Part shown: in pieces, positions 37,501-40,764 of the stretch | Layout of the letters: each line of letters starts with the position of its first letter | Numbering within the stretch: the stretch's first letter is position 1 | Assembly: GCA_012845835.1 (NCBI GenBank) | Contig: JABAKD010000002.1 | Coordinates: forward strand, 2,520,501-2,584,500 | Length of the DNA stretch: 64,000 bases | Source of the DNA: Undaria pinnatifida | Lineage: Eukaryota; Sar; Phaeophyceae; Laminariales; Alariaceae | Direction: 5' to 3' | Notes under the pieces: model-generated | The model's input: the letters and a program-made list of their open reading frames with translations, nothing else | Told to the model about the DNA's origin: nothing | Database searches by the model: none | Program-made: the position numbers and the translations under genes

Positions 37501-40146
37501 ATCCCCGGGTTCCAGGCCATGCGCTTCGCTTCCGGATTGGGGTCAGGGATGGGAAGAGTTGGCGTTATGAGGAGATTTTCTATGCCTGTTTCTAGGGCTG
37601 TGAGAGCCGCAGAGGCAATTTTTTTCGTGTTTTTGGGCGTGATGTACCCCTGGGGTTAGGGCGCAAACATGTTGTTCCGCTTTCTATTTCGTGTTTGTAT
37701 AGTAGCGCCGGTTTTTGGAATGGCCGTGGCTCGGATAATCTGAACCACCGCAGCAAGCAACACGAGGCAGGTTCGGAGGCTGGTCGCACGCACCTCGGCG
37801 GGTAGCCTCTGGCCGAGCTTGCGGGGGGACGAGCACTCGTTCACCTGCACTATCTTCGTCGCCTTCCACACCTGCGTCAAGGCGCAAAGATAAACGTTAA
37901 ATATACACGACAGGGGAGTCATCCCACGCGAGGGGTACAGCATAAATTCCTAAGCTCCTAACAAAAGGAACTCAATATCTCACCCGAAACACGACTTCGT
38001 AGGCATTTCGTTCGCGCAACAAGACCAACATTTCTATGCGCTATTTCCTAATCAAAGGTATTGCACAGCTTGAAAAGATGACTATCGAACGTGAATTTTG
38101 TCGAACTCACAGCTGGCGTTGTTAGAATACTTTAATAAAATAGTGCTCGAAAAGATATGATACAAACCGGTAGTTCCTCACTTGAGGAGCTCAATTGGAA
38201 CATTACCAGGAACTTTGCCAGGAACATTACCAGGAACATTACCAGGAACATTACCAGGAACATTACTAGGAACATTAGTTAACCCAAAAAGTGCAGCCCT
38301 CGCCGTGGGACGACTCTGAAGACTGAGAAACAAATGGGTGTACCGGTGTACCACTACCGTACCATGCATCTTAACCCCTTTAAAGCCCCCAAAATCCCTC
38401 CCCTATACTAAATAAAAATAATTTGTCCCCAAAAGGGTTTGCAGTTGCAAAGGCGTTAACGAACACGATAAGACGGGAAGAGAAACGATACATAGACTCT
38501 GACCCGGAAGTAGGCCCGGAAGGAAGGGAGGTGCTGTAAGTAGACTCCGTGCACTTGGTTCCCTCCATAGGTTTTCCTTTGGTTTTCTCCTTCTTGTTTC
38601 CTTTTTAGGTTTCCTTTGTTTTTTTTCCTTCTTCTGCATGGTAACGCTTACCGTAGTAGTAGTTATCGACGTTGTAAAAAAGCGATAAGTAGGCCGATGC
38701 TAAGACGATAGAATATATAGCAGGGGAGTAAACTAAGACTTCGCACATAAGTTTCCTATCTTAGGTTTCCCCACGTGGAGTTTCTTTCTTTTGGGAGTGC
38801 CTATGGGGTGCTCGATTGCTGGAGCTCCTTTAAAAAAATACATTTTATAATCGTTTTTTTCTTCTCTCCAGCTCAACTCGTAGTAAGATTTCTTACCCTC
38901 AGCGACTTTCTGGACAAGCCGCGGTCACAGGTGCCTTCCCTTCCCCCCCGCTCGGTGTTCCTCCATTTTAATCGCGCACAGGGTTTAGCATTCTCGCGTT
39001 TTTAGCTTTTACTGTGCGTCGATTTTCATCGAATTTTGCCAGACTCGCGCTCTTGCACTTTCGGCCTGTAAAATTTTGCGAGAAGTGGTCTCTTGCGGAG
39101 TTCGAACCTAGGATATCGATCTCACTAGCTACACGGCTCACCGTTGAACCGCCGGGGACGCTGCACGACGTTGGATATCAAAACTTCAGCACAATAGTTG
39201 CGCTTGATGCACATGGACTGTGGGGTGTGCAATGAGTTCGTGGTCTACCGCGAGCGAAAGCTAAACCCGTGCACGGCAGGGATCGGGATAGCTCATGTAC
39301 CAGACGTGAGGGGAGGTCTCGTTTGCGCTCCTAATCTAGAGAAGAATGATGCAACGCAAAAATATCATCGGGGAAAATGGATGTACCTGGTAGTGTAACG
39401 CCTACAAGCATCGTTTGGCGTGGGTGTTAGGCATGTGTGGGTGTGCGTGTGCGACCGAGGTAAGGTGCGGTGCAACTTGCAAGCAACAAAATGGATGAAT
39501 GAGTCCAAAAAAATACAAGAGGCGGCCATATCGTCTGCACAAAAGGGGATGAAGTGGTAATGACTACAGTAGAGAGGCGGCCATTTTGTCTGCACAAACC
39601 GAAATGAAATAGTAATGACTATAGTAGCAGTATCAGAAGGCAAGTAGACGCACAGTACGTAGCAGCAATAAGTCTAAGGGGCGAGTGTGGACAAAAAAAT
39701 CAAGCTAACCGCCATGCCAGGTGCATGGCAAGATAGCCAAATATATGCACAAGAAAGGCAAGCTGATGTTTTACAAGAGTATGTAAGAAATCCGGCGAAA
39801 CCGTTTTATACTGATGTTACATCCAGAACGCACCGTCCTCCCCGAGGCAAGAAAAACACGCAGCCTGGGTCAAAACTTCCACGTTTCTTATTGGCTGTCC
39901 TATGCTGCGGTGTGACATGTGTTTCGCCGAGTCAAACACCACCCACGTCACCTTCTCTTCGTCCGGAACCCACACCAGGTCCCTGAACTTGGCCCCGTCA
40001 TCTCTGCCATCCCCTTCGTCGGCGGGAAGAACGAATCCCCCCCCCGCCCCCCCCGCCCATCCCGCCCATCTCGCCAATAGACAGCGACGACAGCGGACCG
40101 CACCCCTCAGAGAGCCGCGAGCTCGAGTTTTTCTTTCTGAGCGCAT
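1245..40146 (-). CDS. Myosin heavy chain motor domain, 15 exons, 3' end outside window
   Basis: Actin-based ATPase motor, acting in cytoplasm or cortex. Fifteen exons chain in frame into about 760 residues when counted from the ATG at 40146. Visible in order: SH3-like strand [17 protein letters not shown]-loop GESGAGKT (about 241-248), switch I NDNSSRFG (309-316), [26 protein letters not shown], switch II DIFGFE (614-619), relay helix, FVLEQEEY, and [14 protein letters not shown]. Motors usually run about 80-100 residues further, so the converter and the neck/tail that would set the class are missing. The insert between INRCHH and the DIFGFE strand is unusually long and rich in glycine. Residue Thr493 sits at the TEDS position by counting 16 back from the DALAK-like SALSK; this is inference. 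Overall style resembles stramenopile unconventional myosins. The true start codon is uncertain. No promoter could be identified upstream. Confidence 0.93.
1485..1790. repeat. Family P, GATCT-rich repeat
   Basis: Dense in ATGATCTATATGATCT-type phrases plus GGTCTAGCTCATGTTACCG. An inverted relative lies at 42.61-42.89 kb, including 'CGGTAACATGAGCTAGACC'; smaller pieces occur at 15.16-15.21 and 33.40-33.53 kb. Confidence 0.7.
1947..2345. repeat. Tandem repeat, ~106-bp units
   Basis: Units start at the phrase TTGTTCCAAGCCGACAC near 1950, 2056 and 2162, with a decayed fourth near 2300. Flanks inside the unit (GACGCGGCATTCAACG) are also shared. Lies within intron 14. Confidence 0.85.
2346..3176. 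other. Intron 14 segment, little recognised
   Basis: Starts with an N-family phrase (GGTATACCCTTTTTTTGGC near 2391). 2500-2840 is C/T-rich on the plus strand. The rest shows nothing I can assign. Confidence 0.4.
3177..4408. repeat. Satellite-like array, 12 units of 95-101 bp, higher-order period 3
   Basis: Units begin GAATTTATTTCTTTTTGAAT at 3177, 3278, 3377, 3476, 3575, 3670, 3769, 3868, 3963, 4062, 4161 and 4260. Each has a TA-rich block and ends ATCGCCGTTTTCCCCG. The A-run after TCGG is longer in units 1, 4, 7 and 10, and the trimer spacing is 299, 293 and 293 bp. Long reading frames on both strands come from the near multiple-of-three period and are not genes. Confidence 0.97.
4409..5077. 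other. Intron 14, 5' portion: no feature recognised
   Basis: Mixed-composition sequence between the satellite and exon 14. I see no exon or known repeat. Confidence 0.4.
5072..5078 (-). other. GC donor of intron 14
   Basis: Boundary reads AACCAG|GCGAGA on the minus strand. No usable GT lies close by, and the next codons are GCG AGA TAA. Inferred GC-AG intron. Confidence 0.65.
5078..5149 (-). CDS. Myosin exon 14
   Basis: Twenty-four codons in phase 0, [20 protein letters not shown] then LYNQ. It fills the position of 'CxxPKxTDxxFxxKLxxxH' in other myosins. Acceptor TTCGCAG|ATGCTG follows a T-rich tract. The exon end CAG|GCGAGA is a second apparent GC donor; translation past it stops after two codons. 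Placement between exons 13 and 15 preserves phase and length. Confidence 0.85.
5526..5642 (-). CDS. Myosin exon 13
   Basis: Thirty-nine codons in phase 0, [10 protein letters not shown] then [17 protein letters not shown] and ILEDQ, matching 'EEYxxEGIxW...DNQxxLDLIExKPxGIxxLLDE'. Acceptor GTCACAG|GAAGAG, donor CAG|GTGGGT. The following intron is only about 0.38 kb and very C-rich on the plus strand. Confidence 0.95.
5890..6400. repeat. (AAC)n microsatellite, ~500 bp
   Basis: Nearly uninterrupted CAA/AAC triplets with scattered CGA and CCA variants. It occupies most of intron 12 (0.85 kb), the intron with the apparent GC donor. On the transcribed strand it is GTT-rich. Homopolymeric reading frames (Thr, Asn, Gln, Val, Leu, Cys) are artefacts. 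Confidence 0.98.
6490..6495 (-). other. GC donor of intron 12
   Basis: Boundary reads GAACAG|GCAGGA on the minus strand. The FVLEQ/EEY junction fixes the exon end by homology, so a GC-AG intron is inferred. Confidence 0.8.
6495..7004 (-). CDS. Myosin exon 12 with TEDS region, poly-Gly insert and switch II
   Basis: The largest exon, 170 codons. It runs from [15 protein letters not shown] (cardiomyopathy-loop region), through [18 protein letters not shown], an insert of roughly 70 residues rich in Gly, then [13 protein letters not shown] (switch II), [19 protein letters not shown] and FVLEQ. A run of 13 glycines comes from a GGA/GGC triplet tract (CCT on the plus strand near 6680-6735). Acceptor GAAAG|GTGACC. 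The exon must end at GAACAG|GCAGGA, because exon 13 continues LEQ with EEY; no GT lies nearby, and reading on meets TAG after three codons. Length polymorphism of the tract is likely. Confidence 0.95.
7255..7440. repeat. Family J, GGGTC pentamer element
   Basis: Contains a run of perfect GGGTC pentamers at about 7328-7370 flanked by non-pentamer sequence shared with copies at 11.46-11.65, 19.40-19.60 and 40.44-40.64 kb. Confidence 0.8.
7892..8340. repeat. Imperfect direct duplication
   Basis: 'AAAGTCAGNGATTCC.GACAA.CTG..TCACGATTCG' occurs near 7896 and 8209, each followed by a T-run and GTTCGNTAGCAAC. Rich in GTCACGATTC phrases. Part of intron 11. Confidence 0.6.
8440..9160. repeat. Minisatellite sharing the exon 11 3' splice-donor sequence
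   Basis: Degenerate units of roughly 20-25 bp, typically ACCTTTTTCACGAGCGATGC on the plus strand, perhaps two dozen by eye. The final unit overlaps the exon 11 end: ACCTTTTTCACGAG at 9157-9170 is the complement of the exon end plus donor CTCGTGAAAAAG|GT. A larger duplication (about 8740-8850 and 8875-8975) lies inside. Confidence 0.85.
9159..9290 (-). CDS. Myosin exon 11
   Basis: Forty-four codons in phase 0, starting [15 protein letters not shown] and ending with [14 protein letters not shown], the 'xAAxLLGVDxxxLxxxL' segment. Acceptor CCGCAG|GAGACT, donor AAAAAG|GTAAAA. The last codons and the donor share their sequence with the minisatellite immediately downstream. Confidence 0.93.
10067..10640 (+). 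mobile_element. Family H element with nested family L element
   Basis: H 5' part (ACTCCAGCTGTGAGATCG...TTTGCAAGCTGTGTG) runs from about 10090 to 10196 and breaks at AAGGATATAG. L follows (about 10200-10618). H then resumes with ATAGGTCGGCGACTCCCC at about 10613. L carries a palindromic arm AGATCGGAGGCAC and a TCTCCGAGGACCTGCTCAA phrase. A repeated ATAG at the break looks like a short target duplication. No coding capacity seen. Confidence 0.75.
10835..11075 (+). repeat. Family Q copy
   Basis: Shares ATAGCCCC...CAGCGATTTTCTTT, GCTGCTCGACAC, GTATGCTCTTGTNTGCAAAG and GATGACGTCGGGGTG with 60.19-60.42 kb, and more weakly with 23.25-23.46 kb. Nature unknown. Confidence 0.55.
11455..11650. repeat. 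Family J, GGGTC element
   Basis: GACCC-rich copy reading CCTGACCCGACCCGTGCC and CCGTGAGGTTTCAAAAC, like the copies at 19.4 and 40.4 kb. Confidence 0.8.
12426..12539 (-). CDS. Myosin exon 10
   Basis: Thirty-eight codons in phase 0. [18 protein letters not shown] continues into [14 protein letters not shown], the conserved 'AMxxLGFxxEE...LAAILHLGNIxF' helix pair. Acceptor CGCCAG|GAATTT, donor GAG|GTGCGT. The preceding intron is about 4.9 kb. Confidence 0.95.
12590..12990 (+). pseudogene. Possible inverted fragments of myosin exon 10
   Basis: Plus-strand GGGTTTCTTA..GAG.GGATAAGGCG occurs near 12600 and 12952. It resembles exon 10 sequence (CGGGTTTGGAGAAGAGGATA continuing AGGCG) but in the opposite orientation. 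Only about 30 bp each, so this is weak. Confidence 0.3.
13261..13335. repeat. GCTAC/GCTGC minisatellite
   Basis: Degenerate units of five bases around TACGC/TATGC/TGCGC, about 75 bp. Confidence 0.85.
13880..14230. repeat. 18-bp minisatellite
   Basis: About 20 units of the form ATAAGGCGGTATCCCTAT with variants (CGATGTAAGACGGTACCT). The resulting Pro/Ile-rich reading frame on the minus strand is an artefact of a period divisible by three. Confidence 0.95.
14597..14952. mobile_element. MITE-like element with ~90-bp terminal inverted repeats
   Basis: Left arm GTTACAAGGCTTAGTTTGGG... through TAATACCCCACTAATTCC to ACTCTCCCC (14597-14690) is matched in inverted orientation at 14860-14950. The interior has two direct copies of CGGACCTGTCAATTATCCAG. 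No transposase. A diverged, larger relative lies at 26.34-26.79 kb. Confidence 0.88.
15440..16330. repeat. GGTACGCTAGGTACG array
   Basis: Degenerate tandem units mixing TTAGGTACGCTAGGTACG and ATACCTTACCTGCGC, with quasi-palindromic internal symmetry (GGTA...TACC). The last three units (about 16140-16265) are nearly identical at ~54 bp period. Confidence 0.9.
16340..16850 (+). mobile_element. Second family H element with nested L
   Basis: H 5' fragment (TCGTCGAAACTCG...GCAAGCTGTG, 16355-16400), then L (about 16402-16675), then H 3' half (GTATAGGTCGGCGACTCCCC to AAAACCCGTT, 16719-16835). Same nesting order and the same break region as at 10.07-10.64 kb. Ends in a poly-G run. Confidence 0.75.
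17050..17105 (-). pseudogene. Decayed fragment of myosin exon 9
   Basis: Plus-strand ATCGACCTCGTCGGGAATGA parallels GTCAACCTCGTCGGAAACGA in exon 9. On the minus strand it reads V-I-P-DEVDN against the exon's V-V-S-DEVDD. The flank TTTTGTNNGTTGTT also matches the sequence beyond the exon donor. Confidence 0.45.
17464..17583 (-). CDS. Myosin exon 9
   Basis: Forty codons in phase 0. [20 protein letters not shown] and then a Gly-Asp turn and DEVDDGQ correspond to the 'LLAG...YLNxSGCxxxxGVDDA' stretch. Acceptor TGAACAG|CTCCTA, donor CAG|GTAACA. A short in-frame relative of the DEVD end sits at 17.05-17.10 kb. Confidence 0.92.
17730..17800 (+). repeat. Family H 5' fragment
   Basis: GACGTCAGCCGTGAGTTCGA...CTCTTTGCAAGCTGCG, a diverged H 5' end. 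A similar fragment is at 14.52-14.59 kb. Confidence 0.55.
17801..18420. other. Intron 8/7 side: AT-rich, nothing recognised
   Basis: 17801-18420 falls mostly in intron 8 (17584-18474). Contains short TA-rich stretches and no repeat family I could assign. Confidence 0.4.
18475..18605 (-). CDS. Myosin exon 8
   Basis: No stand-alone reading frame draws attention here; the exon was found by its splice context. It reads [18 protein letters not shown] then [12 protein letters not shown] and ends GYHIFYQ, matching the 'LLEKSRVV...NYHIFYQ' core. Acceptor ATGCAG|GCAAGT completes the Gly of switch I. Donor is CAG|GTTTGA in phase 0, the weakest of the GT donors. Confidence 0.94.
18685..19185. repeat. 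108-bp tandem repeat rich in GGTCATGACC palindromes
   Basis: Units start GTCGGGTCATGTGCATTAG at 18685, 18793, 18901 and 19009, exactly 108 bp apart and almost identical. Each ends with several GGTCATGACC palindromes. The 3' part decays into units containing TGATCTACATCAATGACCG. Lies in intron 7. Confidence 0.97.
19303..19356 (-). pseudogene. Decayed copy of myosin exon 8
   Basis: GCGGAACTTCTTGTGTGCCC then AAAGCTTGACGTTGGTACTT parallels exon 8 (GCCGGAACTTCTTGTCGTAC...AAGTTTGATGTACTTGCC). The translation keeps GKY...KKFRL, with indels between. Located about 700 bp upstream of exon 8 in gene direction. Confidence 0.7.
19395..19605. repeat. Family J, GGGTC element
   Basis: CCCGACCCGCGGGTCGGG, AGATCTCACGGATCGAGTAC and CCTGACCCGACCCGAACCCG. 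Third copy of the family. Confidence 0.8.
20206..20405. repeat. Tandem duplication, ~116-bp unit
   Basis: TAGGCACCGTCTCGCAAGAT recurs at about 20209 and 20323; both are followed by ACATG.TTTCCTTTTG and by the hairpin GCCCTTTCAAAGGGC/GCCCTCTCAAAGGGC. Confidence 0.9.
20450..21560. repeat. Family N cluster
   Basis: Repeated phrases TACCGTAGCACGCGTC, AAAAAAGGTATACCTTAATA, GGAGCCCCNTCATTCAGAA and CGACGATTTTGGGTTA. Three near-tandem copies lie at 21240-21450. Other clusters: 29.76-30.31, 35.15-35.43, 51.95-52.84 and 58.97-59.35 kb. Confidence 0.75.
21830..22790. repeat. Family T tandem array
   Basis: About 20 degenerate units of roughly 38-40 bp containing TACTAATTCCAAGTAATTTT then GTCCCCAAAACGGGTT. 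Two larger blocks are separated by similar spacers (GGCGTTAACCC...CGTCATTCTTTACTG). Isolated single units occur at 19.66, 29.80, 38.38, 40.85-41.23, 52.56, 59.26 and 61.09 kb. Confidence 0.88.
22905..23115 (+). repeat. Family I element
   Basis: Starts TATCCTCCGGCGGATGGGGA and runs through ACGTATTTTCATACGCGTCG to CCGGCAGCGCAAGCTG. A near-identical copy is at 62.94-63.15 kb; truncated at 31.40-31.52; inverted at 25.83-26.10 and 36.01-36.11. Confidence 0.85.
23250..23460 (+). repeat. Diverged family Q copy
   Basis: CAGCGACTTTCTTTCCACGA, CATGGTTGCTCGCGACGCGA and GGCAAGGACTA parallel 60.19-60.42 kb. Confidence 0.4.
23651..23767 (-). CDS. Myosin exon 7 with switch I
   Basis: Reads [20 protein letters not shown] followed by FG, which is the loop-1 exit helix and switch I (NDNSSRFG). 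A C-rich acceptor ends CCCAG|CGACC. Donor is TTCG|GTGTGT in phase 1, and exon 8 starts GC to complete Gly. The intron before it is about 4.0 kb and the one after about 5.1 kb, the longest here. Confidence 0.95.
23935..24010 (-). mobile_element. SINE 3' fragment
   Basis: CCAGCTTCTGGACAAGCCGT then GGTCACAGGTGTCGTCCCTT, the 3' end shared by the tRNA-like SINE copies elsewhere. The tRNA-like head is absent. Confidence 0.75.
24781..25095. repeat. Tandem duplication, 156-bp unit
   Basis: CGTAGGTTTTATCTTTTCCA begins at 24781 and 24937, and the following 150 bp are essentially identical, implying a recent duplication. Confidence 0.95.
25086..25190 (-). pseudogene. Decayed fragment of myosin exon 6 (copy e)
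   Basis: CCGCCTCTTT, TGACGTGCTTCGACGCTTCC and surrounding order resemble exon 6 on the plus strand, heavily altered. A further remnant with CAGAGTCTTGGAACTC lies near 25370. Confidence 0.45.
25562..25790 (+). repeat. Interstitial telomere-like tract
   Basis: About 230 bp of GGGTTA and GGGGTT hexamers, degenerate at both edges, with a perfect GGGTTA core at about 25627-25660. Inside intron 6, so it is internal and not a chromosome end. Confidence 0.95.
25830..26100 (-). repeat. Family I, inverted and diverged
   Basis: Complement of the I element: TTAAATTGACGCACGTCATG, ATGAAAAGTACGCGGAAGTG, ending TTTTATTTTCCCCATTCGCC. Includes hairpins such as GCGCCAGCTAGCGCTGG. Confidence 0.7.
26195..26340 (-). 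pseudogene. Decayed copy of myosin exon 6 (copy d)
   Basis: GAACTCCCCTGCCATGAGCT then TGGAGGCCGCCATGAGGCAT and GTGCTTCGACGACGCCTTCG follow exon 6 almost to the P-loop. Substitutions and indels disrupt it, and no intact P-loop remains. Confidence 0.8.
26344..26790. mobile_element. Larger relative of the 14.6-kb MITE
   Basis: GGGGTATTAGTCCGTTTGAC and GCTTACCCAAAC at the left; CCGTTCGACCACTTGCAAAA and GGCTTACCCAAGCTAAGCC at the right. The interior shares CGGCCGGATATACGGGC and CTGGGGATAGCGGGGAGAG and adds a GGACCCACGACCCC duplication. Confidence 0.7.
27125..27245 (-). pseudogene. Decayed copy of myosin exon 6 (copy c)
   Basis: Order CCCGCCTCACTCC, TTGGAACTCC, GGAGAGCCTCAGGAAACGGA and CATTACAACATCG parallels exon 6 with strong decay. 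Followed by the same GTTCGTGTGTGAGCGTTTCG spacer that follows copy b. Confidence 0.5.
27475..27566 (-). pseudogene. Partial duplicate of myosin exon 6 (copy b), frame intact
   Basis: The 3' half of exon 6 and its donor are copied. On the minus strand it reads [20 protein letters not shown] followed by GGNG and the same GGGG|GTGAGC donor. Relative to the functional exon the changes are L-I, I-S, A-V and E-D. The P-loop half and an acceptor are missing, so it could not replace exon 6. Confidence 0.88.
27724..27905 (-). CDS. Myosin exon 6 with P-loop
   Basis: Contains [19 protein letters not shown], the ATP-binding P-loop (GESGAGKT) of all myosins, then [12 protein letters not shown]. Acceptor CAAAG|GTACATG supplies the last base of an Arg codon. 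Donor GGGG|GTGAGC leaves phase 1, and the Ala codon GCG is completed by exon 7. Five decayed partial copies lie downstream between 25.07 and 27.57 kb. Confidence 0.96.
28135..28290 (+). repeat. Family U copy 1, hairpin-bearing
   Basis: ACCAAGGCTACGGTAGGGG, then GTCGCTCGCACGAGTGAC (hairpin with one wobble pair), then GTTCCTTTGCGGTCGT. Other copies: 28.78-28.97, 42.94-43.08 and 60.99-61.26 kb. Confidence 0.75.
28330..28425 (-). pseudogene. Frameshifted duplicate of myosin exon 5 3' end
   Basis: On the minus strand AAGCCGCACGTCTT continues as TCGGCCGCAGATCGAGCC, and the donor CCG|GTGAGAGG matches exon 5. One base is missing after CACGTCTT relative to the exon. In the second frame it gives S-A-ADRAYR against SVADRAFR. 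Confidence 0.8.
28437..28620. repeat. (TAC)n microsatellite
   Basis: CTACTACTA with interruptions such as CTACCACGACTA and CTGCTACTGCAACTG, with an internal ~70-bp duplication. It directly abuts the exon 5 duplicate. Confidence 0.97.
28780..28970 (+). repeat. Family U copy 2, with a perfect 24-bp palindrome
   Basis: The palindrome with half-site GGGGTCACTCGC lies at about 28851-28874. Flanks match copy 1 (ACCAAGGCTACGG upstream; GTTCCTTTCTGGTCTTG downstream). Confidence 0.85.
29165..29274 (-). CDS. Myosin exon 5
   Basis: It begins [14 protein letters not shown] and ends with [13 protein letters not shown], the 'PHIFAIADxAYR' motif ahead of the P-loop helix. Acceptor GCGCAG|GAGGCG, donor CCG|GTGAGA. 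The exon ends in phase 2: the last Arg codon is CG plus the first base of exon 6. A frameshifted relative of its 3' end and donor lies at 28.33-28.42 kb. Confidence 0.93.
29563..29746 (-). mobile_element. Family H element, inverted
   Basis: Complement of the H unit: AAGGGGAGTCGCCGGCCTAT, ATCCTTAATGAGGACACACA and GATCTCACAGCTGGAGTGTA. Confidence 0.85.
29760..30310. repeat. Family T unit and family N cluster
   Basis: One inverted T unit (about 29799-29885), followed by three near-tandem N segments with AAAAAAAGGTATACCTTAA and CATCGTAGCAAATGGCC/CTATCGTAGCAAATTGCC. Confidence 0.75.
30410..30550 (-). CDS. Myosin exon 4
   Basis: Forty-seven codons in phase 0. It carries [19 protein letters not shown], the universal 'IYTYxGxxLIAINPY' block of the motor core. 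A polypyrimidine-type acceptor ends in AACAG|GATGTG. The acidic 3' end ([15 protein letters not shown]) is an insertion relative to many myosins. Donor is GAG|GTGGAT, joining exon 5 in phase 0. Confidence 0.93.
31075..31345 (-). repeat. Family G element, inverted
   Basis: Complement of the 61.61-61.90 kb sequence: TATGCCGGGACGGAGCACGC, GGTTTTCACCGATCAGGCAG, GAGGTGTTCGGCGAGTCGTA and TGGTGTGGCCACTCCAGAGG. No coding content. Confidence 0.85.
31403..31521 (+). repeat. Family I element, truncated
   Basis: CATCCTCCGGCGGATGGGGA to GCAGCCCAACGCTAGCTG, then it stops. Confidence 0.9.
31880..31995 (+). repeat. Family G 3' fragment
   Basis: GTCTGCCTGGTTGGTGAAAA, GACGTGCTCCGTCCCGGCAG, CATAAGACTACGGCC, then a C-run. 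Confidence 0.85.
32175..33075. repeat. ACC/CAC-rich degenerate triplet tract, ~900 bp
   Basis: Imperfect CCA, ACC and ACCAAC triplets with local repeats of ACACCAGAAACAAAAACAAC. The long Thr/Pro/His/Asn frame across it is low-complexity and I do not call it a gene. Adjoins exon 3 in intron 3/2 territory. Confidence 0.9.
33207..33329 (-). CDS. Myosin exon 3
   Basis: Forty-one codons in phase 0. It begins [12 protein letters not shown] and ends with [16 protein letters not shown], the region that in other myosins reads 'LHEPAVLxNLxxRF' ahead of the first core strand. Acceptor ACAACAG|GCTCCG, donor AAG|GTGAGG. The preceding intron is about 4.5 kb. A decayed copy of its 5' end lies at 33.61-33.68 kb. 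Confidence 0.92.
33600..33685 (-). pseudogene. Decayed copy of myosin exon 3 5' end
   Basis: On the minus strand it reads [15 protein letters not shown] where exon 3 reads [15 protein letters not shown], then meets a stop after one more codon. The flanking intron sequence upstream of the acceptor (CACGC.AAGT.TTTCAC on the plus strand) is also duplicated. Confidence 0.85.
33700..34520. repeat. Family O copies, one inverted and two direct
   Basis: TTCCCACGGTAGGGGTTGCA type sequence in inverted orientation (33.85-33.97), then ACGAATGCCTTCGAAATCAT, GTGAGGAGAGCTCAGAAGCT and TTGGAATCTTCTG..GTG occurring twice (34.07-34.19 and 34.38-34.48). Confidence 0.65.
34868..35150 (-). mobile_element. tRNA-like SINE copy
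   Basis: 3' end AAGCTTCTGGACAAGCCGTG. The head is truncated but keeps the B-box complement GGGACTCGAACTCCCG. The head runs straight into a family N segment. Confidence 0.8.
36010..36110 (-). repeat. Family I, inverted and truncated
   Basis: TTAAATCGACACACGACGCG to TTTCCCCATCCGCCGGAGGA, complement of the I 5' end. Confidence 0.85.
36160..36560. repeat. Degenerate ~65-70-bp tandem repeat
   Basis: Recurrent 'TTGT.TCCGTTCNAATGGCCGC..AA..GT' phrases. A related stretch with CCGTTCCAATGGCCGCTGAA lies at 37.23-37.44 kb. Confidence 0.6.
36885..37170 (+). repeat. Family G, rearranged
   Basis: The 3' part (TGCCCGGTCGGTGAAAATCC, TATAAGACTACGCACGA) precedes the 5' part (GGTGGCCACCCCAGAGAACA, GAAATCCGCCTCACAAGCGG, CATGCGATTCGCCGAACACC), the reverse of the order at 61.6 kb. 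Confidence 0.75.
37794..37871 (-). CDS. Myosin exon 2
   Basis: Twenty-six codons in phase 0, starting [12 protein letters not shown] and ending QRLPAE. Acceptor is GACGCAG|GTGTGG, donor GAG|GTGCGT. It continues the SH3-like barrel directly from exon 1. The intron between exons 1 and 2 is about 2.1 kb. Confidence 0.85.
38190..38282. repeat. 12-bp tandem repeat
   Basis: About seven units of GGAACATTACCA, preceded by family O sequence. Resembles the ATTATTAG motif of the 299-600 array only weakly. Confidence 0.9.
38885..39162 (-). mobile_element. tRNA-like SINE, diverged
   Basis: TTTCTGGACAAGCCGCGGTC 3' end. The head on the minus strand has GGCGGTTCAACGG and CCTAGGTTCGAACTCCGC, close to an A box and a B box. 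Most divergent of the seven copies. Confidence 0.75.
39952..40146 (-). CDS. Myosin exon 1 (N-terminal SH3-like region; start uncertain)
   Basis: The supported part is the 3' end, reading [10 protein letters not shown], which matches the N-terminal beta-barrel of myosins. The donor is AAG|GTGACG in phase 0 and joins exon 2 to give [16 protein letters not shown]. An in-frame ATG lies at 40146, but the first ~50 residues are Arg/Gly-rich and resemble translated non-coding DNA. A possible acceptor GGCAG|AGATGAC lies close upstream of the conserved part, so the real first exon may be elsewhere. Confidence 0.7.
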
Positions 40147-40435
40147 CCCACATTTTTGCTGTTTTTGTGACGGGCAGGGTGCTTGTTGCTATAGGTTATG
40201 TGCCCTTGGGTTGGACCGGGGCTCCGCGAGCTTGGGCTGGCTGGTGTCCCGGCGAGCTAGCAGAAGTCGCGCCTTGTTTCCTGTCTCTTGTACGCCCCGC
40301 AATTCTCGCCCGCATGTAAAGACTCGTTAGTGCTCGTTGTAGAGGGTAGAAGTAGCCGCGATTATCTTGGTTGCCTCAAAACGACACCTGAAAACGACCG
40401 CAGAAAAAAAAACAAAGAGGAGATTTTGATCAGGG

Positions 40436-40640
40436 CTTCTTACGGGTCGGATCAGTTCTCGCGCGTACCCGACCCGACCCGTGAGCTATGAAAATTTCCT
40501 GACCCGACCCGACCCGTCCCGTGAGATTTCGAACCCTGCCTGACCCGACCCGACTCGACTCGACCCGTGAGCATTTTACAAAAACCCTCCCGACCTGACC
40601 CGTGGGCCGGGTCATATGACCCGCGCAAAGCCCTGTTTTT
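40436..40640. repeat. Family J, GGGTC element
   Basis: TACCCGACCCGACCCGTGAG, CCTGACCCGACCCGACCCGT and CGGGTCATATGACCCG. Lies just upstream of the myosin 5' end. Confidence 0.8.
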
Positions 40641-40764
40641 GATGGGCACGTTGGGGGTTTGGTAGAGAGTTGGCCAGAGCAGCTCGTACTCGTTCGTGCT
40701 CCCGCGGAAACGAAAAGAAGATGGGGGGGAAAAAATGCGGGAAAACGCCTACACTTTCAGATGC

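Noticed and set aside
39500-39630. Short direct duplication GAGGCGGCCAT...GTCTGCACAAA
   Set aside because: Two units of about 65 bp in intron 1 with nothing else notable.
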